Shown piece by piece: positions 34,471 to 46,010 of a stretch of DNA of 64,000 bases (position 1 is the stretch's first letter; each line of letters opens with the position of its first letter). The translations under genes were made by a program, and so were the position numbers. Under the pieces are notes generated by a model. It had not been told where the DNA came from, searched no databases, and was given only the letters and a program-made list of their open reading frames with translations. The DNA is from Morella rubra (taxonomy: Eukaryota > Streptophyta > Magnoliopsida > Fagales > Myricaceae), in assembly GCA_003952965.2 (NCBI GenBank), contig CM025851.1:16646689-16710688 (forward strand). The letters run 5' to 3'.

Positions 34471-36199
34471 CTCCCGCACTCCCAAAGCTTTAGGTTCATT
34501 TGCCACTATAGTTGGTGGCCCTAACCTTTTCTTTGTTGGATTTCGCCGCTCCTTTTCTCTCATCTCTAAGCACACAAAAACTTTGTATAACCAGGCAGTA
34601 TGCACTAGATACTTTCGGTAGTACATTGAGGGATGCCTAAAAATATTTCTCTCGTTCTGGGCCTACTCTGCCCAGAAGTAACGAGGGAAAAAAAATATGT
34701 AAATGAGTTTGAGTAGGTAGCAGAATTAATGTTTTGCAAGATTTTCATTGTAGTACTGACCGGCAATCGCGTGATAGTTAATTGCGAGCATGAATTATTT
34801 CAAAATATTTATGGCCTGTGCTTAGACCCTCCTGTAATTTTTGGTTCACTGATTGTGGATTGGGGAGGTAGGGAAAAACTTACCAGGTAAGGAGGACCAT
34901 ATCTAAACACACCATGAAACCATACAAATGAAAAAGAAAAATCTCTCTTTTCCCATCGTCTTGCCCAATGGGCAGCCAACACCGATATCTTCTGCAACTT
35001 ACCAAAGAATTAACCGTTAGCCGTGACGATGCAGAACCCATCGTCACTCATTGTCATAGAGAAGATAAGGGATAAAATCTTGGGGGATTTTATGTCGGCA
35101 AAGGTAAGGTCGAATCAGAACCCCACTCTCCATCGAGGTGGAATCCGATCCCCACTTTCATCTGCGAAGGATATCCAGCACTGGTCCAACAAGGTCATTG
35201 AACGGTAGGTTGTGAAGGGTTTGGAACACTCTACGCATTTTTATTGCAGAATAGTTTATCTTTTCTGAGAAAATCCCATACGTTTGAAGTGATGTAGTTC
35301 CAGCCAAGAATATCCATGTTCGATGACAAAAGCTTGGGCACCAAGTCTAACCTTTTGACAAGTCTCGGAAAAAGACCATTTGTCTAGCAATATTCTCGCA
35401 ATCTACCAGTCTTTGATTGCTTAGCAAGTTCTGTGAAGCGCACACCCGTCCATCCTCGATATGAATAGCAACTGACCTTCAAAGAAATCCAAGAAAACAA
35501 AATTAAATAAATAAAAATAGTAAGGTAGAAAAAGCACACCTCCAATTTTCCATTATATTAAAGAAAGAGAAAAACAAAACAAATACACATAGTATATTAT
35601 ATGTAGATCTCCCCCGCTTAAAGTATGCACATACACGCATATCTTCTTTCTACAAACTTATTTACTAATAATGAAACATTTTCTTTCCGAACAGATCCTT
35701 CTCCACAATCTTTATTAATATCTCCTGTTATTCATTATAATTAAGCTTTATTATACAAATAATCCATGTGATATAGCGTTTTGACAAAAAGATATTTGTG
35801 GTAAACGTTTGTATAAATTCGTCTATATTGTCAATGTATAGTAACAAAATGGTTTATCCATTCCAGTTCCTCAGTATCAGGCATTAAGGGAGATGACGGA
35901 ACTGAAACAGATAGATCATTTTGTTACTACATACTCTGACCACAAACACGAATAACTTTATACCACGGGAACTAATTGTATAATTAAGTCTTATAATTAT
36001 AATGACATTCTTCCACCATTCTTTATCCAAAATACTGCTCCTATCACTTCACAAGATCTTAAAAAAGAAATCCATACCCTAAAATAAGAAGTACTATCTT
36101 TACAAAATACCCAATAAAGTTTCGAGAAAATAACTTATTAACTTCTTACTGAAATTTGGCTTTTGAAAATGTTCAATGAAACAGACAAACCTCCTCAAC
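34471..36199. other. 3' UTR and intergenic DNA
   Basis: The first few hundred bases are probably the LRB 3' UTR. The rest is AT-rich with no recognised gene. A 61-codon frame at 35023-35208 has no known motif. The stretch 35860-36200 may belong to the pararetrovirus relic that follows: a Lys/Glu heptad-like fragment near 36050-36110 resembles the coiled coil of caulimovirid polyproteins, but this is weak. Confidence 0.4.
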
Positions 36200-36299
36200 A
36201 AAACCCCCAGCTTGATATTGTTACAAAAAATAAAACATCATGTTAAGCATCTCTCATTCCTAAGTATTGCATCTCCACATGCATTTAATATAGTTAAAA

Positions 36300-36645
36300 C
36301 TAATGTATCAGACAAAGAATATATTGTACATTTTCATTCTGGAGGATAGAATCCCACGCAGGAAAAATATAGTACAATCATAAAAGAAATTTTATCAATT
36401 ATTTTTTATTTTTCTAAATTTCAAGATGATTTACTAAACCAAATTTTTTTTATTAGAGTGATTGTACAGCTGCAAAAGATATTATATTAAAAGATGTTCA
36501 AAATCATCCTTCTAAACATCCTTTTGTCCGATGTCAAGGAATTTTGTCTATCTTCAATTTTAATATAGAATATATAAAAGATAATTTGAACTTTATCCCT
36601 GAAATTCTTAATTTTTACAGGAAAAACCACAACCTCTTCTTCTAA
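36300..36645 (+). pseudogene. Endogenous pararetrovirus (Caulimoviridae) RNase H relic
   Basis: Across two frames the sequence encodes a short block with the motif NPTQEKYST (about 36352-36378) and a KFQDDLLNQ-like segment. These are followed by KDVQNHPSKHPF and FNFNIEYIKDNLNF (about 36492-36594), the order at the end of the caulimovirid RT-RNase H polyprotein. The frame changes between the blocks and at least one stop lies in the first. No RT catalytic region, movement protein or coat protein is seen nearby, so this is a small old fragment, not a viable virus. A gypsy origin is less likely, because the spacing and wording of the RNase H end fit caulimovirids. Confidence 0.7.
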
Positions 36646-36914
36646 ATCGCCTTAAAATCCTAAAAAATTAACTACTGACGACTCTGGAAATGATTTCTCT
36701 GTTTTTTTTTTTTTTTTTAAAACGTTTTGATGCAAAATGTACTCCTCTACCACATCTCCAGCAAACAGCTTTGGACTTTCAACGTGATTTCTATGGTGTT
36801 TTAAAGGAAGAAGTTTTAAAAGGCTTGGAAGAGGAAGTGTGTTTTCTTCTGAAATATTTTCAGGAAGATGTTTTGTACGGGTAGGAGCCTAGGAGGGTTT
36901 TCCGGAAATATTTA

Positions 36915-37248
36915 GAGGAAAATACATTTTTCACCCACGAACTACTATAGATTTTACACTTTGCACCCTAAACTACCAATTTTGATACATTGCACCCTCT
37001 AACTACCAATTTTTAACACTTTGCATCCTTTATCAAATTTTCATACTAAAATGACGATAATGCCCTTAACTCATTTTGCATATTGAAGATATTGTTGTCA
37101 ATTCATTAATTTCTCAAGGGTATTATTATCAAATGGAGGGTGCAAAGTGTATAACATTGGTAGTTTGAGATGCAATGTCTTAAAGATGGTAGTTTGGGGC
37201 AATGTGTCACTGCTCCGGTAGTTTGTGGGTGAAAAGTGTATTTTTCCC
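36915..37248. mobile_element. Palindromic Mutator-like MITE, 334 bp, perfect 9-bp duplication
   Basis: The arms GGAAAATACATTTTTCACCC (36917) and GGGTGAAAAGTGTATTTTTCC (ending at 37246) are inverted repeats. Inner arms continue (gaactactatag versus ggtagtttgtggg; ttttacactttgcaccc versus gggtgcaaagtgtataa). The 9-bp sequence AAATATTTA occurs exactly at 36906-36914 and 37249-37257. A perfect 9-bp duplication is the Mutator-superfamily signature and suggests that this is the youngest of the MITEs of this style in the window. Noncoding. Confidence 0.9.
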
Positions 37249-38330
37249 AAATATTTATCAAAATGTCTTCCTTGTTTTGAAGGAGTTACGAGAGGAGAAT
37301 ATCCTTATTATTTACATAATGTCCTTCTTGTTGGAGTTTTTTTTATCAAATTTTAATTTTTTTTAAAAAAATCTAAGAACATTACATATTAAAAATCTCA
37401 CTGAATTTTTACAGTTACTAAATTAGCTCACCAAATTTAACTCCGTTATACTTATTTAAAAAAAATTAATCTCGTCCAATCACAACGTAACAGGTATAAT
37501 TAAAATAAATAAAATATTTTAAAATTGTAAATATTTTAAAAAAAATAAAAACTAAAATCCAACATAAATAAAAAGTATAATTTAATACTAAAATTATTTT
37601 TTTATTTTTTTATTTTTAAAAAAAGGGAAATGGATCGGATTGGAACTCCCTACCCCTGGCCGTCAGAACCATCGTAGGGGGACCTCCCCCATCTCGTAAC
37701 CCATCACCCAAATGGGTTGCGGGATGGGTGGACTTCCCTAACCACCCCAAAGTGCTGCCCGGGAGGAATCCTCCCCCCTCCACTGTGAATGGGTCGGGGT
37801 GGGAAATCCCTCTTCTATTTCAATCCTTTTCTTTTATTTTTTTTGTAAAAATAAAAATAAAATATAGTATTAATTATATATATTTTTATTTATTTTAGAT
37901 TTTTTTTTAAAATATCTACAAATGTTTAAAATTTTTATTTATTTTATTAACACGTCACGATTGTTGGGATAAATGTTGAGTTAAATAAGTCTAACATAAT
38001 TAGGTTTGATGAACTAATTTAACGGCGAAAACTCAATCAGTTTTAAAATTTTTTTTTAAAAAATCCAGTGAATTTTTTAAAACGATTTTAAAATTTTTGC
38101 GTGCGGACTTTCTTTGTTTCTTTGGGTCGGACTCCTTATTGCAGCAAGACTTTGGCCTTGGGAGATTAAGGAGAGAGTTTCAGAGCCAGGCGATTGTTTA
38201 AATAACAGTGTGCTTTCTTTAAAGGCGAGAGGTTTGACTGTTGGTGAATCAAGAAGAAAAGAGAACCTGGAAACGCTGCCTATCCGTAGAAGTACCTCAA
38301 ATTCAGGGAATCACACACCGCGTACATACA
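37249..38330. other. Intergenic DNA before eIF1A
   Basis: AT-rich sequence with one G+C-rich island (37640-37810, with ccctcccc/gggagg-like words, partly self-complementary: gggaactccctacccctggc and related runs). No gene is recognised. The island is unlike its surroundings and could be part of an unrecognised repeat. Confidence 0.4.
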
Positions 38331-38335
38331 TACAT

Positions 38336-38348
38336 ACAATATATATAG
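38336..38348 (+). promoter_or_regulatory. TATA-like box of the eIF1A gene
   Basis: The run caatatatatagc lies about 115-128 bp upstream of the eIF1A start codon and is followed by a CT-rich stretch (tctatctctgtctctctctc), a common feature of plant leaders. The placement is plausible for a transcription start near 38370. It is inferred from sequence only. Confidence 0.5.
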
Positions 38349-38463
38349 CTCTATCTCTGTCTCTCTCTCCTTCGCACGCAAGCGCCTTGATCCCGCAAGA
38401 GAGTGATCGAGGGCTACGAAGAGAGTGATCGAAACCTCTGCTAAGTCTTGAGCAAAAAGCAGG

Positions 38464-38901
38464 ATGCCGAAGAACAAGGGTAAGGGAGGGAAGAACAGGA
38501 AGCGAGGGAAGAACGAGGCGGACGACGAGAAACGCGAGTTGGTGTTCAAGGAAGACGGGCAAGAGTATGCCCAGGTGCTGCGGATGCTGGGCAACGGTCG
38601 GTGCGAGGCCACGTGCATCGACGGGACCAAGCGGCTCTGCCACATCCGGGGGAAGATGCACAAGAAGGTGTGGATCGCGGCGGGGGACATCATCCTTGTG
38701 GGCCTCAGGGACTACCAGGACGACAAGGCCGACGTGATCCTCAAGTACATGCCCGACGAGGCCAGGCTCTTGAAGGCCTATGGGGAGTTGCCTGACACTA
38801 CCAGGTTGAACGAGGGAATTGCTGGTGGGTTGGACGAGGAGGATGATGGAGCTGGGGATGATTACATCGAGTTTGAGGACGAGGATATTGATAAGATTTA
38901 A
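38464..38901 (+). CDS. Translation initiation factor eIF1A
   Basis: A single uninterrupted exon of 145 codons, the usual length for plant eIF1A. The first ATG gives the basic, Gly/Lys-rich N-terminal tail ([20 protein letters not shown]). The OB fold follows at about 20-110 ([57 protein letters not shown]). The acidic C-terminal tail ends DEDIDKI, close to the family's DIDEI/DIDDI ending. eIF1A binds the A site of the 40S subunit and, with eIF1, promotes scanning and start-codon selection. The coding part is distinctly G+C-rich compared with its flanks. An intron in the 5' UTR cannot be excluded. Confidence 0.97.
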   Translation: MPKNKGKGGKNRKRGKNEADDEKRELVFKEDGQEYAQVLRMLGNGRCEATCIDGTKRLCHIRGKMHKKVWIAAGDIILVGLRDYQDDKADVILKYMPDEARLLKAYGELPDTTRLNEGIAGGLDEEDDGAGDDYIEFEDEDIDKI

Positions 38902-41544
38902 AAGATCGCAAAAGCGAATTGGTTTTCAATTATGCTTTTCTTTGGATTGTTGCTTGCATCTCAATTCTGCTTTTGCTTGCAAAAGCGAATTGGTTTCTGC
39001 GATCTGATAAGATGAACGACATGTAACATTTTCTTTTCTTGATGAAATAAAATTGAACGTGTTGCTTCCTGTTTGATTCTTCTTGTTAAGAATGGTCTTG
39101 ATCGCCTTGTTGTGGTTTAAGACAAGATCTCCTGTTTGATTGTGTTTGATTTCCTCTGTAAGGGTGTTTGCCCTTGCAATTTAGGCATGATTAGAGAAGG
39201 AATATTGGTATCAAGAGAAACCAGATGCTGCACGGCTCTGTCAAAGACCAGAAGTCTCTTGCCGCTTTTCCCATAACTTGCGCGACTTCTTCTCTATTTT
39301 AGGTAGTCCAGGTTGGTTTACAGATGAGTTGAGTGGTGAGCACTATCACTTTTGTTTTCCTTTATTGCAAGTCATTTTATCAGCTACAGCCCGATCTTCA
39401 AAACAGGTTAGATTTGTTATGTTGGTTTTTCTGTTTTGGCCAGCCCTCCAATGCAGAGATATGCTGGAAACACAACACTAGTGAGTAGCAACAATTTAAG
39501 ATTACCGCAATGACATTAGTACCATGAGCTTTTCAGGCATTACTGGCAAGTGGTATATCACGATACTGGCTTCAGAACGAAGTCAAATCTGATCGTGAAC
39601 CAGATGTGACAATCCTGTACTTATATTTCCAGTTCCAGTTGCTTCGAAATAAACCTCCAGGCTGGGTTTATAATTGGAAGGGTGGAACGCGGACGAAGGT
39701 GGTTGTGAGATATGCACGTGCGTGGACTATCTGTCGCCTAACACTGGCTGAGCCCTGGATCTTGTTTACCCATAAAGCGAAACACAACAATGTATTGATT
39801 GCCAAATAATGGGGCCACTCAACTGAGGTCACTTGGCATTTACAAAGAAGTTCTACAGAGCGTTACAAAACATTGCCTATAGTAGCCAGGCAGCTAGGAG
39901 TTCTTCCCTGATGATGCTCCAAGCAACACTGTATTCAATTAAACATGTATCACGGTGAATTTGAACCATGTGTAAAATCCATTGACATGGTAGAAATACC
40001 CAGATGAGCAAGGTGATCTCAGTCTTCGAAACTCGTAAAAGCATTGACAATCAAAAGCCAGAAAAACCAATAAGTTCTAAATACCAAAAGATGCATTTCT
40101 AAAATCAGCAAGATTATTGCGTCTGTCCCTGGTGCTTTGCTTCCCAACATGAACCCATAAACAGAGCTTTATGACTTCTAGTTGCCACTTTTGAAACAAC
40201 AGAAGTTCTCCAGGCTTGCAAACATAGCTCCTGTTGCCCAAGGGATAGAGCATAAGAAACCATATGAAGTGAGATAATATAAAATCCAGAAAATGTAACA
40301 TACGCATGCCTCCTCGCATAAAGTTTCTCGTCTCAAATAAAAGAGGGGTACTTTAACAAACAACAAAAATGCCCAAGAAGCAATTTCACATGAATTTCAC
40401 TCTGTTAAGAGCCTACTACCGACAACTCACAAATACCATATAACATTAATTACATGAAGGTTTTTGAGGTTCTCAATTAACCAAAGGGCCGTCTCAGTTG
40501 TACAGCCTATCTGGAAATATAAGACAACTACACCATAAAAATTGCTTACAAAAGGATAAGAACTACACCATAGGAACTGTTTGCAAAATATGACAACCCA
40601 TAGAAATGGTTCCGCACTGGGAATATTAAAACTGTACCGAAAAAATTGCTTATCAAAAGAAACAACAGCCCCTCACAAAAGAGACTTCAAAAAAGTAAAG
40701 CAAATTTTTTTTTTCCTACATGTCAGGAGAAAGAAAAAATGCAATTGTCTTCTAAAATGAGAATAACTAATAATTTTTCTTTAATGTGGATGATCCCAAA
40801 CCGATTGCTGAACTTTTTAGATATAATGTAATGTACATTGTAGTGCAGAACAGATGGCAACTGACATCCTCCATTGTCACATAGCTATGGTTCTACTGGC
40901 AAACTTCTCCTTGAAATATAGACTACCTCTACTTTTGGCTCACATGCAAAAGAAAGAATTTAACTGCCAATTACTTTTCACAAGAAACCATCCAAAACTT
41001 GATCTCAGCAGGTTTGACAAGATGAACAGCCTTTCTGACTTTTCTTTCGTGCCATTACAATCCAATATAGCAAACTACACAAAGTTGTCATTCAATATGG
41101 CAGACAACACGAACTTATCTGTACTATGTAAAAAATCTTTCGCATTAACTGAAGCACCTAAGCTATTTCTAGTTCAATTTAATTGCAACCTGTATTCTGA
41201 TAGGGAAGAATGATTCACCATTTGTCATATCCCAACCTCATCGAAGCAAAATGTGGGAGGGATCTATTATATCAGCTATCCAAAGCGGGGAAATAGTAAA
41301 CTAGTTGCTGACAAATGAACTTAACGAAGAGAAAATCCAAAGTAGTCTCAAATGACATATTTCTTTCGACATGAAGTCATGGAGGTGAATCGTATTGCAT
41401 ATTTCCAATGAAGAATAGGCTATTCTCCAATTAAAAGCTATAGCCAAATTTCTTTATAACTAGTTGTAACCAAATTCAACAGGCACAACAAAAAAATACA
41501 CCCAAATATTAACAGAAAAGAAAACAATGTTTGACCTTGGAGGA
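38902..41544. other. Intergenic DNA with one exon-like stretch
   Basis: The first 150 bp are the probable eIF1A 3' UTR (aataaaattg at 39046 is a possible polyadenylation signal). Between 39270 and 39810 the composition is more balanced, and several short plus-strand frames sit next to AG/GT dinucleotides (GSPGWFTDELSGEHYHF near 39302; YWLQNEVKSDREPD near 39560; RNKPPGWVYNWKGGTRTK near 39650). They look like exons of a gene or gene fragment, but I do not recognise the protein. From 39850 on, AT-rich sequence with no gene is seen. Confidence 0.4.
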
Positions 41545-42291
41545 TCATCTGAGCTTCTCCTTCCCACTGCTCTTCTTCGCCGCTTCCTTGACCTTGTCAA
41601 TGTAACCTTCAATCGGCGGAGTCAACGTTGCCATGAAGCGGTTCGCTGGGAACGGAGTCAGGTCAGGCACCAATGCGGCAGCTCTCAAATCCTCCGGCAG
41701 CGCCTCGATGGCCTCCTTCTTACACCTCAAAAGCGTGGACTCGGCGGCCTGCCTCGCCCGGTGCCGCCTCATCAGAACCCTACTGTACTCCTTGGCCAGG
41801 CGGCGGCCATCCTCCACCGTGAGGTCATACTTGGGAATCTTATCGGCGTCAACCACACCCAGCGTTATCAGATCCAAGCCAGGAGTCCCAATAATCATTG
41901 GCTTATCGGGGATGCCGAGCTTTTCCTTGTAGTTCTTCTTCTTCATCATATCCAGCTCGCGCTGCCGGTCTTTGCTGATGAGGCCCATCTTTTCTCTCTT
42001 GGCTTCGCGAGCTCTTTCTCGAGGATTTAAGTACCGTACGGGAGTGGGAGCGTTGAGGCAGAGGTTCTCCAGCCTGTCTGCTCGTTCGAAAGGTTTTTTG
42101 CTTCCTCCGGCTCCAGATTCGGGTACGCCCTTCTTGGTACTCATCTTGGATCGCTTTAAGGTTTGGCCGGCTTTGATTTTGCCTTTGCCCTTTGCGGTTC
42201 TGCTGACGGCACATCGCTGGAGGAATTGGTGGCTACAGGAGGAGTCCAAGGACGACACCAGAGGCTTTAGCTTCGCGATTCGGGCCAACAT
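41545..42291 (-). CDS. Probable mitochondrial large-subunit ribosomal protein (mL40-like)
   Basis: A single exon of 248 codons read from 42291 to the stop at 41545-41547. The N-terminus (MLARIAKLKPLVSSLDSSCS, then RTAKGKGKIKAGQ) is basic, hydroxylated and free of acidic residues, as in mitochondrial targeting sequences. The body is highly charged and helical (RERAREAKREKMGLISKDRQ, LDMMKKKNYKEKLG) with a conserved-looking GTPGLDLITLGVVDADKIPK and a YSRVLMRRHRARQAAEST helix. It ends in a Lys-rich tail. The layout and sequence match a plant protein often labelled only 'copper ion binding' in older annotation, which I associate with mitoribosomal protein mL40 (MRP-L28 domain). The gene is certain; the product name rests on memory. 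Confidence 0.7.
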   Translation of the reverse strand: MLARIAKLKPLVSSLDSSCSHQFLQRCAVSRTAKGKGKIKAGQTLKRSKMSTKKGVPESGAGGSKKPFERADRLENLCLNAPTPVRYLNPRERAREAKREKMGLISKDRQRELDMMKKKNYKEKLGIPDKPMIIGTPGLDLITLGVVDADKIPKYDLTVEDGRRLAKEYSRVLMRRHRARQAAESTLLRCKKEAIEALPEDLRAAALVPDLTPFPANRFMATLTPPIEGYIDKVKEAAKKSSGKEKLR

Positions 42292-42530
42292 TTTATCAAT
42301 CCAACACCAAAAACTGATCGAACTCCACCGGAAGACGAGAGGCAGATGCCACTAAACTGAAATGAGGGTTTTGGGGCTGCTATAGAAATGTGGGGTTTAA
42401 AATGATACAAACCGTTTTGGTTGGAATCCAAAGGGGGTTCTCCAACGCCCCGATGGAAGGTGTAATTGTTTTCACCATTCTATCAAGATCTCAAAAATTC
42501 TAAAAATTATTACGAAATTAAGACGAGTTT
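42292..42530. other. Upstream region of the mL40-like gene
   Basis: This short stretch holds the likely leader and promoter of the minus-strand gene. The copia element begins at 42531, only 240 bp upstream of that start codon, so its 3' LTR now sits in the promoter zone. Confidence 0.5.
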
Positions 42531-42785
42531 TGTTGTAAAACTACATAACAATACGATCAAGAAAGCGTAGCAAAGAGAGAAATAGTTCTATAAGAACTAT
42601 GATGTATTCTTAATATTATTATTTTGTCTGAAATACATCTCAAAGCTCATTTATATAGGCATAGAGTCATACATAGAATTAAACGGAATGAAATAGGTAC
42701 ATAATAGTAGGGAAACCAACAGGTGAGGAGAATAAAAGGTGTAACGGTCATTCATAATAACCGACAATTAATAATATTCATAACA
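42531..42785 (-). repeat. 3' LTR of the copia element
   Basis: 255 bp with TG...CA ends. It shares tttatataggcatag, catacatagaatta, gtaacggtca and ttcataataac blocks with the other LTR. Differences of about one base in eight to ten suggest an old insertion. Confidence 0.9.
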
Positions 42786-43099
42786 CTCCCCCTTGGATGA
42801 CCATACATAACGAATATGCCTCGTTAAAACCTTGCCAAGCAAAAACCCAAAAAACCAATGGCGAAAGAAAATAGTACAATATTCTTGTATACCTTTGGTA
42901 TTAAAAGATTAACTTATTAAAATTTTGCAAAGAAAAACCCAATAGGACAAAACCTTAGCGAAGGAAAAAGAGTACAATCTGTACCAATATATAGAAGACT
43001 CCCATTCAAAAGGACACTAGCTTCATGATGAAAAATCTTTGAGACATCGCATTCCAATGTTGTGCACAATCTTCTTGAATATTACAGTTGGTAATGATT

Positions 43100-44640
43100 T
43101 GGTGAATAAATCTGTTAAATTGTCACTTGAAAGTATTTACTTGACATCAATTTCACCTCTCTTCTAGAGTTCACGAGTATAAAAGAATTTAGGTGAAATA
43201 TGTTTGGTTCTATCACTTTTAATGTGACCTCCTCTGATCTGTGTGATGCAAGCAGCATTATCTTCATACAAAATTGTTGGACTACCTTTAATTGATCGAA
43301 GACCACATTTTTCTTAATATGCTGAATCACTGATTTCAACCAAACGCATTCCCGGCTTGCCTCATGAATTGTAATTATTTCAAAGTAATTCGAAAGTTAG
43401 CAGGTATTGTTTGCTCGACGGATCTCCATGAAATGGTAATACCTTTATAGGTAAATAAATATCCAGTTTGCGATCGTCCTTTATGTGGATTAGATAAATA
43501 GCCTGCATCTGCAAAACCAACCAACTGAGCAGTTGATTCTTTTGGATAATATAATCCCATGTTAGTTGTGCCTCATAGATAACGTAATACTTGTTTGACT
43601 TCATTCCAATATCTCCGAGTTGGTGCAGAACTATATCTGGCAAGCAAATTAACTGCAAATGCTATATCAGGACCAGTGCAATTTTCAAGATACATCAAGG
43701 CACCAATTGTACTAAGATATGGTACTTAAGGACCAAAAATCTCTTCTTCTTTATCTTTAGGATAAAATGGATCTTTCATCACATATGGTAATCACACAAC
43801 CATTGGAGTACTCAAAGGATGAGCTTTATCCATATAAAAGTGCTTCAAAACTTTTTCAGTATATGTCAATTGATGGATGAAAATTCCACTTGGAAAATGC
43901 TCAAGCTGTAGGTAGACAAAATTTAGTTTTTCCAAGATCTTTCATTTCAAATTCTCTTTTTAAACAATTTGCAGTCTTTGTGAGCTCTTATGGAGTCCCC
44001 ACAAAGATCTAAATCATCAACATATACTGTAATAATTACGAATCCGGATTTTGATTTCTTGATAAAAACACACAGATAAAGTATATTATTCTCATATCCC
44101 TACTTCATGAGGTATTCACTAAGACGATAATACCACATGTGTCCGGATTGTTTTAACCCAAATAGGGACTTTCGCAGTTTGATAGAGTACATGCTTTTGG
44201 ATGTAGAATTACATGCTTCAGGCATTTTAAATCCTTTAGGGATTTTCATGTATATATCATGGTCTAATAAAACCATATAAGTATGCAGTCACAATATCCA
44301 TTAATTGCATATCTAATCTTTTTGTGACTACTAAGTTGATTAAAAATCTGAACGTAATTAATCCATTACGGGAGAATAAGTCTCTTCATAATCAATCTTA
44401 GGTCTCTGCGAGAAACCTTGTGCAACAAGTCGTGCTTTATATCTCACACTTCATTTTTCTCATTACGTTTTCGCACAAATACCCACTTATATCCAACAGG
44501 CATGACATCTTCAAGTGTTTGGGCTACAAGTCCAAATACTTCACGTTTGGCTAGAGAGTTCAACTCTACCTGGATTGCTTCTTTCCACATTGGCCAATCA
44601 TTTTATTTCATCATAAAAAAATTCATTAATTTATGTGAAT
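43100..44640 (-). pseudogene. Copia reverse transcriptase and RNase H relic
   Basis: On the minus strand the order is a WPMWKEAIQVELNSLAKRE block (about 44600-44540), then PVGYKWVFVRKRNEK (about 44500-44455), then [20 protein letters not shown] (about 44445-44385), the start of copia RVT_2. Later come GRSQTGYLFTYKGITISWRS (about 43480-43420) and a TKHISPKFFY-like region near 43195, the RNase H end. Stops and shifts are frequent, and the active-site YVDD is not intact. The upstream protease and integrase are absent: the gag tail is followed directly by RT. Confidence 0.85.
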
Positions 44641-45609
44641 ATTTCTATCGCCAATCAAATGATCAATTTTTCTAGTAGGATATTCAAAGAAATCCAAAAC
44701 ATCAAGATGAGTAATATCAACTCCATCAAAAGTATCAAGAAAGTTATTATGATCAACAAAATTTGTTTCTTTTCCTTTCTCATTCGGAGAGGCTTGGTAC
44801 AAATCAACCAAGTGCCTTGACGTACGATACGTACGAAACCAATGCTCATTCGTTCCATATCGATAGCATTTTTCTTCATAATTCTTTGACGGTTTATTCT
44901 ATAAACCTTTGCCATTTTCTTGTTTGGCATTTTCCCACTTCTGGTGGTTTTGTTTTCTTCTGTAGTTCTTTTTCTGAAAAGATGTCTCACTCACTTCAAG
45001 GAGTGAGACTCCATTCGCTTCAGGGAATGGTTGAGAACCAGTTGGTCGGGACTGATGATTTTTCATCAAAAATTTATTATTTTGTTCAGCCATAAGAAGA
45101 CAAGAAATTAGTTCAGAATATTTCCTGAACTTTCGCTCTCGATATTGCTGCTGCAGGAGCATATCGAGGCATGAAAAGTAGTGAATATTTTCTCCAACAT
45201 GTCTTCTTCAATGACAATTTCTCCACACAATATTAACTGTAGAGTTATTTTAAACAAAGCAGAATTATACTCATAAATAGATTGAAAATCGTACAACCTC
45301 AGGTGCATCCAATTATATTGAGCTTCTGGGAGGATTACAGACTTCTGGTGCTCATATCTCTCCTTTAAATTATTCCATAAAATAAGGGAATCTTTTACTG
45401 TAATATATTCAGATTTCAATTCTTCATGAAGATGATGATGTAAGAATCATCGCTTTGGCGCAATCCTGCAGGGATGCATCATTTTCCTCTCAAATAGTAT
45501 TTCTAAGATTCTTAGCATTAAGATGAATTTCAGCATCAAGGACCCATGAGAGATCATTGTTGTTCGAAATATCAAGAGCTACAAATTCAAGTTTTGCAAG
45601 ATTCGACAT
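44640..45609 (-). pseudogene. gag: Copia gag relic
   Basis: The product starts at 45609 with MSNLAKLEFVALDISNNND, the typical start of plant copia Gag. It passes a stop near 45489 and continues as SLILWNNLKERYEHQKSVIL (45389-45330) with the capsid helix region. A zinc-knuckle area near 44880-44830 has lost its pattern, though the following HWFRTYRTSRHLVDLYQAS is still readable. The last stretch (to about 44640) is an acidic tail. Confidence 0.85.
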
Positions 45610-45835
45610 GATCTATAACAAGCAACGGATGAATAAGTCTCTAATCCAATTATACAAATCAACAAAGAAGAAAATGTCAAATCGAATAAACTTACCACAA
45701 GCTTGTGGAAGGGATATAAAAATATGCAACTTCCTTTGACTTTAGGAATGGACTTTTTGCAACAATAAAGTACACATCCTTCTCTCGTAATATCAAGTGC
45801 TTCGTTCACGATCGGTAGAGTTCATGTTGATAACA

Positions 45836-46010
45836 TGTTTGTAAAACTAATGAACAATACGATCTAGAAAGCGTAACAAAGAGAGAAAGAGAGAAAGTTC
45901 TGTCTTGTCTATAACACATCTCAAGACCCATTTATATAGGCATAGGGTCATACATAGAATTAAAAGGAATTAAAAGGGTACATAATGGTGGGAAAACCAA
46001 CTGGTGGGGA
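45836..46010 (-). repeat. 5' LTR of the copia element, first part
   Basis: This part starts TGTTTGTAAAACTAATG and continues at 49915-49974 after the inserted solo-LTR-like element. The adjacent internal sequence on the minus strand (ttatcaacatgaactc) occupies the primer-binding position and resembles the ttatcagcacgaa-type site of some copia elements. Confidence 0.88.

Noticed and set aside
34291..34626. 111-codon minus-strand frame at the end of the LRB gene
   Set aside because: Antisense of the last LRB exon and its 3' UTR; no motif.
41527..42355. Plus-strand frames of 99-167 codons opposite the mL40-like gene
   Set aside because: Antisense shadows of a well-supported gene with a targeting-type N-terminus and charged helices.
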